DNA from: Pantoea deleyi | GTDB taxonomy: Bacteria > Pseudomonadota > Gammaproteobacteria > Enterobacterales > Enterobacteriaceae | DNA length: 64,000 nt | Reading direction: 5' to 3' | Assembly (NCBI RefSeq): GCF_022647325.1 | Contig: NZ_CP071405.1 | Location: 1,178,001 to 1,242,000 of the forward strand | Position numbers and translations under genes: made by a program | Notes under the pieces: generated by a model | What the model saw: only the letters and a program-made list of their open reading frames with translations | The model's database searches: none | What the model was told of the DNA's origin: nothing | Shown: positions 56,093 to 64,000 of the stretch, piece after piece | How positions within the stretch are numbered: the stretch's first letter is position 1 | Layout: the number at the start of each line of letters is the position of its first letter

Positions 56093-57229
56093 GTGGTGAA
56101 AATTCTGGTCGATGAAAATATGCCGTATGCCCGTGAGCTGTTCAGCCGGACCGGCGAGGTGGTCGCGGTACCGGGGCGTCCGCTGCCGGTGGCAGAGCTG
56201 GCCGACGCCCAGGGGCTGATGGTGCGCTCCGTCACCCAGGTCAATGAGGCGCTGCTGTCGGGCACGCCGGTGAAGTTTGTCGGCACCGCCACGGCAGGCA
56301 CCGATCATGTCGACGAGGCCGGGCTGCAGCGGGCAGGCGTAGCGTTCTCCGCCGCGCCCGGCTGTAACGCCATTGCGGTGGTGGAGTATGTCTTCTCCGC
56401 GCTGCTGCTGCTGGCAGAACGCGACGGCTTCCAGCTGCGCGACCGTACCGTCGGCATTGTCGGCGTCGGTAACGTCGGCGGGCGGCTGCAAAAGCGGCTC
56501 GAAGCCTGGGGCATCCGGACGCTGCTGTGCGATCCCCCGCGCGCCGACCGCGGTGATGAAGGCGAGTTCCTGTCGCTGGACGCCGTGGCCGCGCAGGCTG
56601 ATATCCTGACGTTCCACACGCCGCTGTTCAAAGAGGGCCCTTACCGGAGCTGGCATCTGGCCAATGCGGCGCTGCTGATGGGGCTGAAACCCAATACCAT
56701 CCTGATCAACGCCTGCCGCGGCGCAGTGGTGGACAACGCCGCCCTGCTGGAGGTGCTGAACATGCGCCACGATCTGAGCGTGGTGCTCGATGTCTGGGAG
56801 CCGGAGCCGGATCTCTCGCTGGCGCTGCTGGACAAGGTCGATATCGCCACGCCCCATATCGCGGGCTACACGCTGGAAGGCAAGGCGCGTGGCACGACCC
56901 AGGTGTTCGAAGCCTGGTGCGACTTTATCGGTCAGCCGCAGCAGGTGCCGCTCAGCACTTTACTGCCAGTGCCGGAGTTCAGTGAGGTCACCCTGAATGG
57001 CCCGCTGGATCAGCCAACGCTGAAACGCCTGGCGCATCTGGTGTATGATGTGCGCCGCGATGATGCCCCCTTGCGTAAAGTGGCGGCAAAACCCGGTGAG
57101 TTTGATCGCCTGCGCAAGCAGTATCAGGAGCGCCGCGAGTGGTCATCGCTGCAGGTAAACTGTGATGATGCCGCCACGGCCGGAATGCTGAACCAGTTGG
57201 GCTTTAACGCACTCTTCTCCCCTGAATAA
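56093..57229 (+). CDS. pdxB: Erythronate-4-phosphate dehydrogenase PdxB
   Basis: NAD-dependent dehydrogenase of the DXP-dependent pyridoxal phosphate pathway (378 aa). The start is one of two adjacent GTG codons (56093 or 56096), both downstream of AGGAAAAG; no ATG fits. NAD motif [20 protein letters not shown] lies near residue 117. Catalytic Arg is in [16 protein letters not shown] and His in [18 protein letters not shown]. The C-terminal PdxB dimerisation domain is complete. Confidence 0.95.
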   Translation: MVKILVDENMPYARELFSRTGEVVAVPGRPLPVAELADAQGLMVRSVTQVNEALLSGTPVKFVGTATAGTDHVDEAGLQRAGVAFSAAPGCNAIAVVEYVFSALLLLAERDGFQLRDRTVGIVGVGNVGGRLQKRLEAWGIRTLLCDPPRADRGDEGEFLSLDAVAAQADILTFHTPLFKEGPYRSWHLANAALLMGLKPNTILINACRGAVVDNAALLEVLNMRHDLSVVLDVWEPEPDLSLALLDKVDIATPHIAGYTLEGKARGTTQVFEAWCDFIGQPQQVPLSTLLPVPEFSEVTLNGPLDQPTLKRLAHLVYDVRRDDAPLRKVAAKPGEFDRLRKQYQERREWSSLQVNCDDAATAGMLNQLGFNALFSPE

Positions 57230-57400
57230 CGCCTGCTGCGTGCCCGGTTGACCGTTTCCATACGGAATCAGCTGGAAAGGCTGCGGTGCGCCGAGCTGAC
57301 GCCCGATCGGGCGGCGGGTTAAAGGGGGGATAAATCTGAATCCCCGGGCGGTGAATATCACCGCCTTCTGTTTTTATGTCATTGTCTGGAGTAAACCAAC

Positions 57401-58408
57401 ATGTCTGACGGCTGGAATATTGCGCTACTTGGCGCGACAGGCGCAGTAGGGAACGCTGTACTGGAACTGCTGGCGGAACGCCAGTTCCCGGTTGGTGAAT
57501 TATATTTACTGGCCAGCGAGAACAGCGCAGGCGAAACGAAGCGCTTCGAAGGCCGCACGCTGCGGGTCGAAAATACCGGGTCATTCGACTGGTCACAGGC
57601 GCAGCTGGCCTTTTTCGTGGCGGGACGTGAGGCTTCGGCGCGCTATGCCGATGACGCCGCCAACGCGGGCTGTCTGGTGATCGACAGCAGTGAGCTGTTT
57701 GCGCTGGAGCCGGATGTGCCACTGGTGGTGCCGGATGTGAACCCGCACGTGCTGGCGGACTATCGCAATCGCAACATCATCAGCGTGGCCGATAATCTGG
57801 TGAGCCAGCTGCTGACCGCCATTAAACCGCTGGTGGATGCGGCGGGTCTGGGGCGTCTGCAGGTGACGAACCTGCTTTCCGTCTCCAGCTACGGCAAAGT
57901 GGCCGTGGATGCGCTGGCGGGTGAAAGTGCCCGTCTGCTGAACGGCATTCCGACTGATGAGCACCATTTTGGGCGCCAGCTGGCCTTTAACCTGATGCCC
58001 CAGCAGGCCGATGCCGAAGGCAGCGTAGAGAGTGAACGCCGTCTGATCGATCAGGTGCGTAAGGTGTTGCAGGACGAAGGCTTACCGATTGCGGTCAGCA
58101 GCGTGCAGGCCCCGGTGTTCTACGGTAATGCGCAGATTGTTCACATCGAAAACCTGCGTCCGCTCTCGGCGGAGGAAGCGCGCGCCGAACTGGCGCTGGC
58201 GTCAGATATTCGTCTGAGCGAAGAGGATGAAGTGCCGACACCGGTAACGGATGCCTCGGGCAATGGTGAGCTGAGCATCGGCTCCGTGCGCAACGACTAC
58301 GGTATCCCGGAGCTGCTGCAGTTCTGGTCTGTGGCGGACAATATTCGCTTTGGTGGCGCGCTGATGGCGGTGAAAACCGCTGAGAAACTGGTTCAGGAGT
58401 ACCTGTAA
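57401..58408 (+). CDS. usg: Usg, aspartate-semialdehyde dehydrogenase-like protein
   Basis: A 335-residue homologue of aspartate-semialdehyde dehydrogenase (E. coli Usg-1 337). The NAD(P) motif is [15 protein letters not shown]. Where real dehydrogenases have a catalytic NCS motif, the equivalent segment here reads [15 protein letters not shown], so the catalytic Cys appears to be missing, as is usual for Usg, and the biochemical role is unknown. It is two bases before truA in a pdxB-usg-truA-dedA-accD order identical to E. coli. Confidence 0.92.
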   Translation: MSDGWNIALLGATGAVGNAVLELLAERQFPVGELYLLASENSAGETKRFEGRTLRVENTGSFDWSQAQLAFFVAGREASARYADDAANAGCLVIDSSELFALEPDVPLVVPDVNPHVLADYRNRNIISVADNLVSQLLTAIKPLVDAAGLGRLQVTNLLSVSSYGKVAVDALAGESARLLNGIPTDEHHFGRQLAFNLMPQQADAEGSVESERRLIDQVRKVLQDEGLPIAVSSVQAPVFYGNAQIVHIENLRPLSAEEARAELALASDIRLSEEDEVPTPVTDASGNGELSIGSVRNDYGIPELLQFWSVADNIRFGGALMAVKTAEKLVQEYL

Positions 58409-58410
58409 CC

Positions 58411-59214
58411 ATGTCAGAAGGTCAGACGCACAAACTGGCGCTCGGCATCGAGTATGACGGCAGCCACTACTATGGCTGGCAGCGTCAGAATGAAGTCCGC
58501 AGCGTGCAGGAGAAGGTGGAACGCGCGCTGTCGAAAGTGGCCGATCATCCGGTCAGCATTTTCTGCGCGGGCCGGACCGATGCGGGCGTGCACGGAACCG
58601 GGCAGGTGGTGCATTTCGAAACCACCTCGCAGCGGCCGGATGGGGCGTGGACGCTGGGCGTTAATGCCAATCTGCCGCCGGACATTGCGGTTCGCTGGGT
58701 AAAGGCGGTGCCGGACGCGTTTCATGCCCGCTTCAGCGCCACAGCGCGACGCTATCGCTACCTGATCTACAATCAGCGTCTGCGTCCGGCGGTGCTGGCG
58801 AAGGGAGTGACGCACTTCTACCATCCTCTGGATGCGGAGAAGATGCATCGCGCCGGGCAGTGCCTGCTGGGCGAGAATGATTTCACCTCATTCCGCGCGG
58901 TGCAGTGTCAGTCGCGCACGCCGTGGCGCAACGTGATTCACCTCAACGTGACGCGCCAGGGCGCTTACGTGATTGTGGATATCAAAGCCAACGCCTTTGT
59001 GCATCACATGGTGCGCAATATCGTGGGCAGCCTGATGGAGATAGGCTGCGGCAATCAGCCGGAGTCATGGATGGCAACGCTGCTGGCGGCGAAGGATCGG
59101 ACATTAGCCGCCGCCACCGCCCGGGCAGAAGGGTTGTACCTGGTGGCGGTGGATTATCCGTCGCACTTTGCGTTACCACAGCCGCCGATGGGACCGTTGT
59201 TCCTCGCGGATTAA
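58411..59214 (+). CDS. truA: tRNA pseudouridine(38-40) synthase TruA
   Basis: Pseudouridine synthase (267 aa; E. coli 270) for positions 38-40 of the anticodon stem. The catalytic Asp57 is in [28 protein letters not shown] and [17 protein letters not shown] are family motifs. Its start is 2 bp after the usg stop, indicating co-translation. Confidence 0.96.
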   Translation: MSEGQTHKLALGIEYDGSHYYGWQRQNEVRSVQEKVERALSKVADHPVSIFCAGRTDAGVHGTGQVVHFETTSQRPDGAWTLGVNANLPPDIAVRWVKAVPDAFHARFSATARRYRYLIYNQRLRPAVLAKGVTHFYHPLDAEKMHRAGQCLLGENDFTSFRAVQCQSRTPWRNVIHLNVTRQGAYVIVDIKANAFVHHMVRNIVGSLMEIGCGNQPESWMATLLAAKDRTLAAATARAEGLYLVAVDYPSHFALPQPPMGPLFLAD

Positions 59215-59243
59215 TTCACTTTCAGGACTTTAAAGGGCGCGCT

Positions 59244-59906
59244 ATGGAGTTTCTCCATTTTCTGGTTGATTTTATTTTGCACATTGATGTGCATCTTGCC
59301 GAACTGGTTGCGCAGTACGGTGTCTGGATTTACGCTATTTTGTTCCTGATTCTGTTCTGCGAAACCGGACTGGTGGTCACACCGTTCCTGCCGGGTGACT
59401 CGCTGCTGTTTGTGGCGGGCGCGCTGGCGGCGCTGCCGGGTAACGACCTCAATGTGCACCTGATGGTGACATTGCTGGTGGTGGCGGCGGTGCTGGGTGA
59501 TGCGGTGAACTACACCATTGGCCGTCTTTTCGGCGAGCGGCTGTTCAGTAACCCGGACTCGAAGATATTCCGTCGCAGCTATCTGGATAAAACCCATGCG
59601 TTCTACGCCCGTCACGGCGGAAAAACCATTATCCTGGCGCGTTTTGTGCCGATCGTCCGGACCTTTGCGCCGTTTGTAGCCGGCATGGGCCATATGTCCT
59701 ATCGCCACTTCGCGCTCTTCAACGTTACGGGTGCGCTGCTGTGGGTGCTGCTGTTCTCCTATGCCGGCTACCTGTTTGGCGATCTGCCGGTGGTACAGGA
59801 AAACCTGAAGCTGCTGATTGTGGGCATTATCCTGGTCTCGATTCTGCCCGGTGTGATCGAAGTCTGGCGTCATCGCCGTCAGGCTAAGCAGCAGAAGCTG
59901 CCATAA
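59244..59906 (+). CDS. dedA: DedA-family membrane protein
   Basis: Inner-membrane protein (220 aa; E. coli 219) of the DedA/VTT family, implicated in lipid scrambling, membrane potential and undecaprenyl phosphate recycling. Family motifs are [44 protein letters not shown], and [34 protein letters not shown]. The start at 59244 (GGGCGCGCT upstream) is chosen; the same frame is open far into truA but that part is not coding. Confidence 0.94.
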   Translation: MEFLHFLVDFILHIDVHLAELVAQYGVWIYAILFLILFCETGLVVTPFLPGDSLLFVAGALAALPGNDLNVHLMVTLLVVAAVLGDAVNYTIGRLFGERLFSNPDSKIFRRSYLDKTHAFYARHGGKTIILARFVPIVRTFAPFVAGMGHMSYRHFALFNVTGALLWVLLFSYAGYLFGDLPVVQENLKLLIVGIILVSILPGVIEVWRHRRQAKQQKLP

Positions 59907-60050
59907 CGAATCGCTCAGGGGTAAGACCAGATTTTTATCCACAGTCTGAACAGGTTGTGGTTTAATGAGCGACATTTACCGTCTGCTGAAGCGGTTTTCA
60001 GCAGTATCAAGACGACTGGACCAGGTCAGTTTTAAACAGAAAGGTCATCA

Positions 60051-60965
60051 ATGAGCTGGATTGAACGCATTCTTAATAAAAGCACCACGACGCCTGCGCG
60101 CAAAGCTAGCATCCCGGAAGGGGTGTGGACGAAGTGTGACAGCTGTGGTCAGGTGCTTTACCGCGCTGAACTGGAGCGCAATCTTGAGGTCTGCCCGAAG
60201 TGTGACCACCACATGCGTATGCATGCCCGTGAACGCCTCGGCAGTTTCCTCGATCAGGGCACCATGGTTGAGCTTGGCAGTGAACTTGAACCTAAAGATC
60301 TGCTGAAGTTCCGTGACTCGAAAAAGTATAAAGATCGTCTGGTTGCGGCGCAGAAAGCGACCGACGAGAAAGATGCGCTGATCGTGATGAAAGGTCAGCT
60401 GCACGGCATGCCGGTTGTGACGGCCGCCTTTGAATTTGCCTTTATGGGCGGTTCAATGGGCTCTGTGGTCGGCGCCCGTTTCGTCCGTGCCGTTGAGCAG
60501 GCGCTGGAAGATAACTGCCCGCTGATCTGCTTCTCCGCCAGTGGTGGCGCCCGTATGCAGGAAGCGCTGATGTCGCTGATGCAGATGGCGAAAACCAGTG
60601 CGGCGCTGGCAAAAATGCAGGAGCGCGGTCTGCCTTACATTTCTGTGCTGACCGACCCGACCATGGGCGGCGTTTCAGCCAGTTTTGCTATGCTGGGCGA
60701 CCTCAACGTGGCGGAACCGAAAGCGCTGATCGGCTTTGCCGGTCCACGCGTTATCGAGCAGACCGTCCGTGAAAAACTGCCGCCGGGCTTCCAGCGCAGT
60801 GAGTTCCTGATTGAGAAGGGCGCGATCGACATGATCATTCGCCGCCCGGAAATGCGCTACAAACTGGCGAGCCTGCTGGCAAAAATGATGAACCTGCCGG
60901 CACCGCTGCATGACGGTGAACAGTCCGTTCCTGCGACGACTGAATCGGAAAGCAACGAGGCCTGA
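60051..60965 (+). CDS. accD: Acetyl-CoA carboxylase carboxyltransferase subunit beta
   Basis: Carboxyltransferase beta subunit (304 aa, E. coli length) that with AccA transfers CO2 from biotin to acetyl-CoA, the first step of fatty acid synthesis. The N-terminal four-Cys zinc ribbon is at C29, C32, C48 and C51 (CDSCGQ and CPKCDH). The crotonase-like core has [21 protein letters not shown] and [17 protein letters not shown]. The zinc ribbon in E. coli also allows mRNA binding and autoregulation. Confidence 0.97.
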   Translation: MSWIERILNKSTTTPARKASIPEGVWTKCDSCGQVLYRAELERNLEVCPKCDHHMRMHARERLGSFLDQGTMVELGSELEPKDLLKFRDSKKYKDRLVAAQKATDEKDALIVMKGQLHGMPVVTAAFEFAFMGGSMGSVVGARFVRAVEQALEDNCPLICFSASGGARMQEALMSLMQMAKTSAALAKMQERGLPYISVLTDPTMGGVSASFAMLGDLNVAEPKALIGFAGPRVIEQTVREKLPPGFQRSEFLIEKGAIDMIIRRPEMRYKLASLLAKMMNLPAPLHDGEQSVPATTESESNEA

Positions 60966-60975
60966 CAGGAGATAG

Positions 60976-60998
60976 AGAGGCACGCCCGTCGTGCCTCT
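60976..60998 (+). terminator. Hairpin between accD and folC
   Basis: AGAGGCACG (60976-60984) and CGTGCCTCT (60990-60998) form a 9-bp stem with a 5-nt loop, 10 bp after the accD stop, followed by TACC only. Partial termination or mRNA stabilisation is possible. Confidence 0.6.
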
Positions 60999-61059
60999 TA
61001 CCAATGCACCGTATACCGCAGCATCAGTCTGACGGGTATCAATAAGCAAAACGGGACAT

Positions 61060-62328
61060 ATGGACAATCTTCACCTTCCTCAAGCCACGTCGCCTTTGGC
61101 CACGTGGCTTTATTATCTTGAGCACCTGCATACTCAGGCCATCGAACTGGGTCTGGACCGTATTCGTCAGGTTGCACACCGTCTCGACCTGCTGAAACCC
61201 GCCCCTTTCGTCTTCACCGTGGCCGGCACCAACGGCAAAGGCACCACCTGTCGCACACTGGAAACGCTGCTGATCGCCGCAGGCTATCGCGTGGGCGTCT
61301 ACAGTTCGCCACATCTGGTGCGCTACACCGAACGTGTCCGGGTGCAGGGTGAGGAGCTGAGCGAGGCGCAGCACTGCGCCAGCTTCGCGGAGATCGAGGC
61401 CGGGCGTGGCGATATCTCACTGACCTACTTTGAATTTGGCACGCTCTCGGCGCTGAACCTGTTCCGTCAGGCGCAGCTCGATGTGGTGATCCTGGAAGTG
61501 GGGCTGGGCGGACGGCTGGATGCCACCAATATCGTGGATGCCGATGTCGCCGTTATCACCAGCATCGCGCTGGATCACACCGACTGGCTTGGCCCGGATC
61601 GCGAAAGCATCGGGCGCGAGAAGGCTGGTGTCTTCCGGGCCGGAAAGCCTGCCGTCGTCGGCGAAGCCGATATGCCGCAGAGCATTGCCCGCGTCGCGCA
61701 GGAAAAGGGCGCGCAGCTGCTCCAGCGCAACACTGACTGGTCCTGGCATGCGCAGGCCGGGAGCTGGTCGCTGCGCGATGCGATCGGTGAACTGAACGAT
61801 CTGCCGCTGCCGCAGGTGCCGCTGCCAAATGCGGCGACCGCGCTGGCGGCGCTGCGGGTTTCCGGGCTGACGGTCAGCGAGGCGCAGATCCGCGCCAGCC
61901 TGCCGCTGGCGATGCTGCCGGGGCGTTTTCAGACCTTCAGCGAGTCACCGCGCGTGATTCTGGATGTCGCTCACAATCCGCACGCGGCGACCTATCTGGC
62001 CTCGCGGCTGGCGGCCCTGCCGAAACGCGGCAATGTGCACGCCGTCGTGGGTATGCTGCATGATAAAGATATCGCCGGAACGCTGGCGGCGCTGGCACCG
62101 GTCGTCGATGCCTGGTACTGCGCGCCGCTGGAGGGGCCACGCGGCGCCACGGCTGAGCAGCTGCTGGACGCGCTGCCGCAGGGCGAGGCGTTTGGCTCGG
62201 TTGAGCTTGCCTGGCAGCAGGCGCGCCAGCGCGCCGTGCCGCAGGATATTGTGCTGGTCTGTGGCTCATTCCACACCGTGGCACAGGTCATGGAATCGAT
62301 TGAAACGGAGAAAGGACGTGGCAAGTAA
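61060..62328 (+). CDS. folC: Folylpolyglutamate/dihydrofolate synthase
   Basis: Mur-ligase-family ATP enzyme (422 aa; E. coli 422) that adds glutamate to dihydropteroate and to folates. P-loop: TVAGTNGKGTTCRTLETLLI. VGLGGRLDATNIVDADVAVITSI and LDHTDWLGPDRESIGREKAGVFR follow, and the C-terminal domain has ILDVAHNPHAATYLASRL. The last 11 bp overlap dedD. Confidence 0.96.
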   Translation: MDNLHLPQATSPLATWLYYLEHLHTQAIELGLDRIRQVAHRLDLLKPAPFVFTVAGTNGKGTTCRTLETLLIAAGYRVGVYSSPHLVRYTERVRVQGEELSEAQHCASFAEIEAGRGDISLTYFEFGTLSALNLFRQAQLDVVILEVGLGGRLDATNIVDADVAVITSIALDHTDWLGPDRESIGREKAGVFRAGKPAVVGEADMPQSIARVAQEKGAQLLQRNTDWSWHAQAGSWSLRDAIGELNDLPLPQVPLPNAATALAALRVSGLTVSEAQIRASLPLAMLPGRFQTFSESPRVILDVAHNPHAATYLASRLAALPKRGNVHAVVGMLHDKDIAGTLAALAPVVDAWYCAPLEGPRGATAEQLLDALPQGEAFGSVELAWQQARQRAVPQDIVLVCGSFHTVAQVMESIETEKGRGK

Positions 62329-63097
62329 GTTTCAGAACCGTTTAGTCGGTACCGTTATTCTGGTTGCCGTGGGCGTGATTGTGCTGCCCGGGCTGCTGGA
62401 TGGTCAGAAGAAGCATTACAAAGAGGAGTTCGCCGCCATTCCGCTGGTGCCGAAACCCGACGATCAGCAGGACAGCGAGATGGTGCCGCCGGTCACGCAG
62501 TCCCTGCCGGCTCAGCCGCCGGAAGGCGCGGGCAGTGCCGTCAGCAGCAGCAACGGCGGCATGGCCAGCGCCACGGCGGAGCAGGGACGGACGCAGCCTG
62601 AGGAAGAGAGCGAGCCGGCCGTTGTGTCGCCGCCGCCGGTGCATCAGTCTGTGCCTGCCCAGACGGTAACGAAGCCGAAAACGGAAGAGACGCGCAAGCC
62701 GAAAGTGACCGAGCAGACGAAACCGAAAACGGTTGAGCAGCAGAAGCCAAAAACGGTGGAGCAGCCTAAACCGAAGCCGGTCGAGCAGCCGAAAGTGGTG
62801 GAACAGCCGAAGCAGGAAGAGCCGCCGAAAGCCGCCGAGAGCACCGCCCCGGCAGGGCAGGCTTACGTTGTACAGCTGGGGGCGCTGAAGAACGCGAGCA
62901 AAGTCAATGAGATCGTTGCGCAGCTGCGGCTGTCGGGCTACCGCGCCTTTACCGTGCCTTCCACGCCGGTACAGGGTCAGATCACCCGCATTTATGTGGG
63001 ACCGGATGCCTCGAAAGCCAAAATGCAGAGTGCGGTGGGCGAGCTGAAAAGCATCTCAGGGCTGGGCGGCGTCGTGAAGCCTTACAGCGCTCGTTAA
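62318..63097 (+). CDS. dedD: SPOR-domain cell division protein DedD
   Basis: Bitopic inner-membrane septal protein (259 aa; E. coli 220). It starts at GTG (62318), with GGAGAAAGGAC before it inside folC. One span (about 10-27) is followed by a long Pro/Lys/Glu/Gln linker (about 45-180) with repeated KPKTVEQ-type units. The C-terminal SPOR domain (about 185-259, YVVQLGALKNASKVNEIVAQLRLSGYRAF) binds denuded septal glycan. The linker accounts for the extra length. Confidence 0.92.
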   Translation: MASKFQNRLVGTVILVAVGVIVLPGLLDGQKKHYKEEFAAIPLVPKPDDQQDSEMVPPVTQSLPAQPPEGAGSAVSSSNGGMASATAEQGRTQPEEESEPAVVSPPPVHQSVPAQTVTKPKTEETRKPKVTEQTKPKTVEQQKPKTVEQPKPKPVEQPKVVEQPKQEEPPKAAESTAPAGQAYVVQLGALKNASKVNEIVAQLRLSGYRAFTVPSTPVQGQITRIYVGPDASKAKMQSAVGELKSISGLGGVVKPYSAR

Positions 63098-63224
63098 CGC
63101 GTTCATCGACGCTGCCGATAGCAATAACAGGCCGCGTCTTTGCGCCGCCAGATTCACCGGTTAAGCCGGTCTCTGGTCTGAAAATATGAAGATTTTCAAC
63201 GGACTGTCTGGCTGAAAATCAACC

Positions 63225-63256
63225 GGGCGATGGTCTTTTTTTTCATCGCCCTTTTT
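63225..63256 (+). terminator. Terminator upstream of cvpA
   Basis: GGGCGATG (63225-63232) and CATCGCCC (63244-63251) form an 8-bp stem with an 11-nt T-rich loop, followed by TTTTT. It ends the accD-folC-dedD transcript. Confidence 0.88.
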
Positions 63257-63281
63257 ATGGATGCAGAAAAAGAAAACCGCT

Positions 63282-63310
63282 ACGCAAACGTTTTCTTTTT
63301 CTGTTAGAAT
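63282..63310 (+). promoter_or_regulatory. PurR operator and promoter of cvpA-purF
   Basis: ACGCAAACGTTTTCTT (63282-63297) is a complete match to the PurR box consensus ACGCAAACGTTTTCNT. A -10-like TAGAAT follows at 63305-63310, so bound PurR would cover the promoter. This is the arrangement of the E. coli cvpA-purF promoter. Confidence 0.92.
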
Positions 63311-63361
63311 GCGCCCCGAACTGGATGCAGGGGTGCAATTGCACTGGCGCTGGAAAAGTTC

Positions 63362-63847
63362 ATGATCTGGATTGATTACGTCATTATTGCGGTAGTTGGT
63401 TTTTCGGCTCTGGTCAGCCTCGTTCGCGGGTTTGTCCGGGAAGCCTTATCTCTCGTTACCTGGGGATGCGCGTTTTTTGTCGCCAGTCATTACTACGCCT
63501 ACCTTGCAGTCTGGTTTACAGGTTTTGACGACGAACTGGTTCGTAACGGTATCGCCATCGGTGTGCTGTTTGTGGCGACCCTGATTGTGGGAGCCATCGT
63601 GAACTACGTTATCGGCTCGCTGGTGGAAAAAACCGGCCTGTCGGGAACCGACCGGGTGTTGGGCGTCTGTTTCGGGGCGTTGCGGGGTGTGCTGATCGTA
63701 GCCGCTTTGCTGTTCTTCCTTGATACATTCACTGGCTTTTCCAGAAGTCCGGACTGGCAGCAGTCCCAACTCATTCCCGAGTTCAGTTATATCATCAGGT
63801 GGTTTTTTGATTACCTGAAAAGCACGTCGAGTTTTTTACCCCGGTGA
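63362..63847 (+). CDS. cvpA: CvpA family membrane protein (colicin V production)
   Basis: Four-span inner-membrane protein (161 aa; E. coli 162) required for colicin V production in E. coli and linked to envelope stress tolerance. [35 protein letters not shown] is the family N terminus, and [20 protein letters not shown] the central loop. It is the first gene of the PurR-controlled cvpA-purF operon. Confidence 0.95.
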   Translation: MIWIDYVIIAVVGFSALVSLVRGFVREALSLVTWGCAFFVASHYYAYLAVWFTGFDDELVRNGIAIGVLFVATLIVGAIVNYVIGSLVEKTGLSGTDRVLGVCFGALRGVLIVAALLFFLDTFTGFSRSPDWQQSQLIPEFSYIIRWFFDYLKSTSSFLPR

Positions 63848-63884
63848 TGTGACCGGGAGTGCGGCTTAATGAGGAAATGACAAC

Positions 63885-64000
63885 ATGTGCGGTATTGTCG
63901 GTATCACCGGTTTCATGCCGGTCAACCAGTCGATCTATGACGCGTTAACGGTGCTCCAGCACCGCGGGCAGGATGCCGCAGGCATTTGTACTATCGATGC
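63885..64000 (+). CDS. purF: Amidophosphoribosyltransferase, N-terminal part (runs off window)
   Basis: Begins 37 bp after cvpA with GAGGAA upstream. The first residues, [38 protein letters not shown], include Cys2, the N-terminal nucleophile of the glutaminase domain after Met removal, and the [10 protein letters not shown] motif. It catalyses the first committed step of purine synthesis. Only 38 codons are in the window. Confidence 0.95.
   Translation, partial: MCGIVGITGFMPVNQSIYDALTVLQHRGQDAAGICTID

Noticed and set aside
58905-59243. Upstream extension of dedA into truA
   Set aside because: The added 113 residues are an out-of-frame reading of truA; DedA similarity starts at 59244.
1-64000. 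CRISPR arrays, insertion sequences, transposases, integrases or rRNA genes
   Set aside because: No regularly spaced repeats, transposase motifs or rRNA sequence were seen in the window.

Overview
The window is a GC-rich enterobacterial chromosome segment, most likely from a plant- or insect-associated member of the Erwiniaceae such as Pantoea. The evidence is gene order and protein similarity recalled from E. coli: the run from mlaA through fadL, yfcZ, fadIJ, sixA, smrB, prmB, aroC, mepA, yfcA, epmC, yfcL, mnmC, fabB, flk, pdxB, usg, truA, dedA, accD, folC, dedD, cvpA to purF matches the E. coli backbone around 50-53 min. The indolepyruvate decarboxylase (ipdC) next to glk is typical of Pantoea and Enterobacter. 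No database search was run, so the genus is inference.

Layout. 1-6.7 kb: 3' end of ipdC, glk, the YpdA/YpdB pyruvate-responsive LytTR two-component system, a GNAT acetyltransferase, alaC and a 24-codon ypdK-like membrane peptide. 6.9-17.5 kb is an accessory stretch: an EmrAB-like efflux pair divergent from an IclR regulator, a universal stress protein and an unknown membrane protein; two small lipoproteins; an SMP-30 lactonase; the YhjX transporter, with three YpdB-type boxes upstream; an AriR-like small protein; and a divergent EamA exporter/AraC regulator pair. 17.5-21.2 kb is the scar of a type VI secretion locus: an in-frame TssB-TssJ chimera, a VgrG cut off in its C-terminal region, and an out-of-frame remnant. 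It lies on the 3' side of tRNA-Arg(CCU) (argW), a known integration site in E. coli.

21.8-30 kb: yfdC and a complete System I cytochrome c maturation operon (ccmABCDEFGHI, with CcmH and CcmI as separate proteins). 30-45.9 kb: conserved backbone for lipid transport, fatty acid degradation and synthesis, chorismate synthesis and translation support. FadR-like operators are visible at fadL, fadI and fabB, and a FabR palindrome sits in the fabB promoter. 46-56 kb is a second accessory stretch inserted in the backbone: a MocR regulator with a divergent rhodanese, flk, a TctCBA tripartite tricarboxylate transporter with a divergent TctDE two-component system, and a second EamA/AraC pair. 56-64 kb is backbone again: pdxB to the start of purF, with a PurR box before cvpA.

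Themes. Pyruvate recurs at the left end: AlaC makes alanine from pyruvate, YpdAB senses pyruvate in E. coli, and YhjX is its target there. The boxes upstream of yhjX suggest the circuit is intact and lies within about 10 kb. The fatty acid genes form a FadR-linked group. The clearest unusual structure is the doubly deleted type VI secretion remnant. Several divergent regulator/target pairs carry visible, previously uncharacterised repeat operators.
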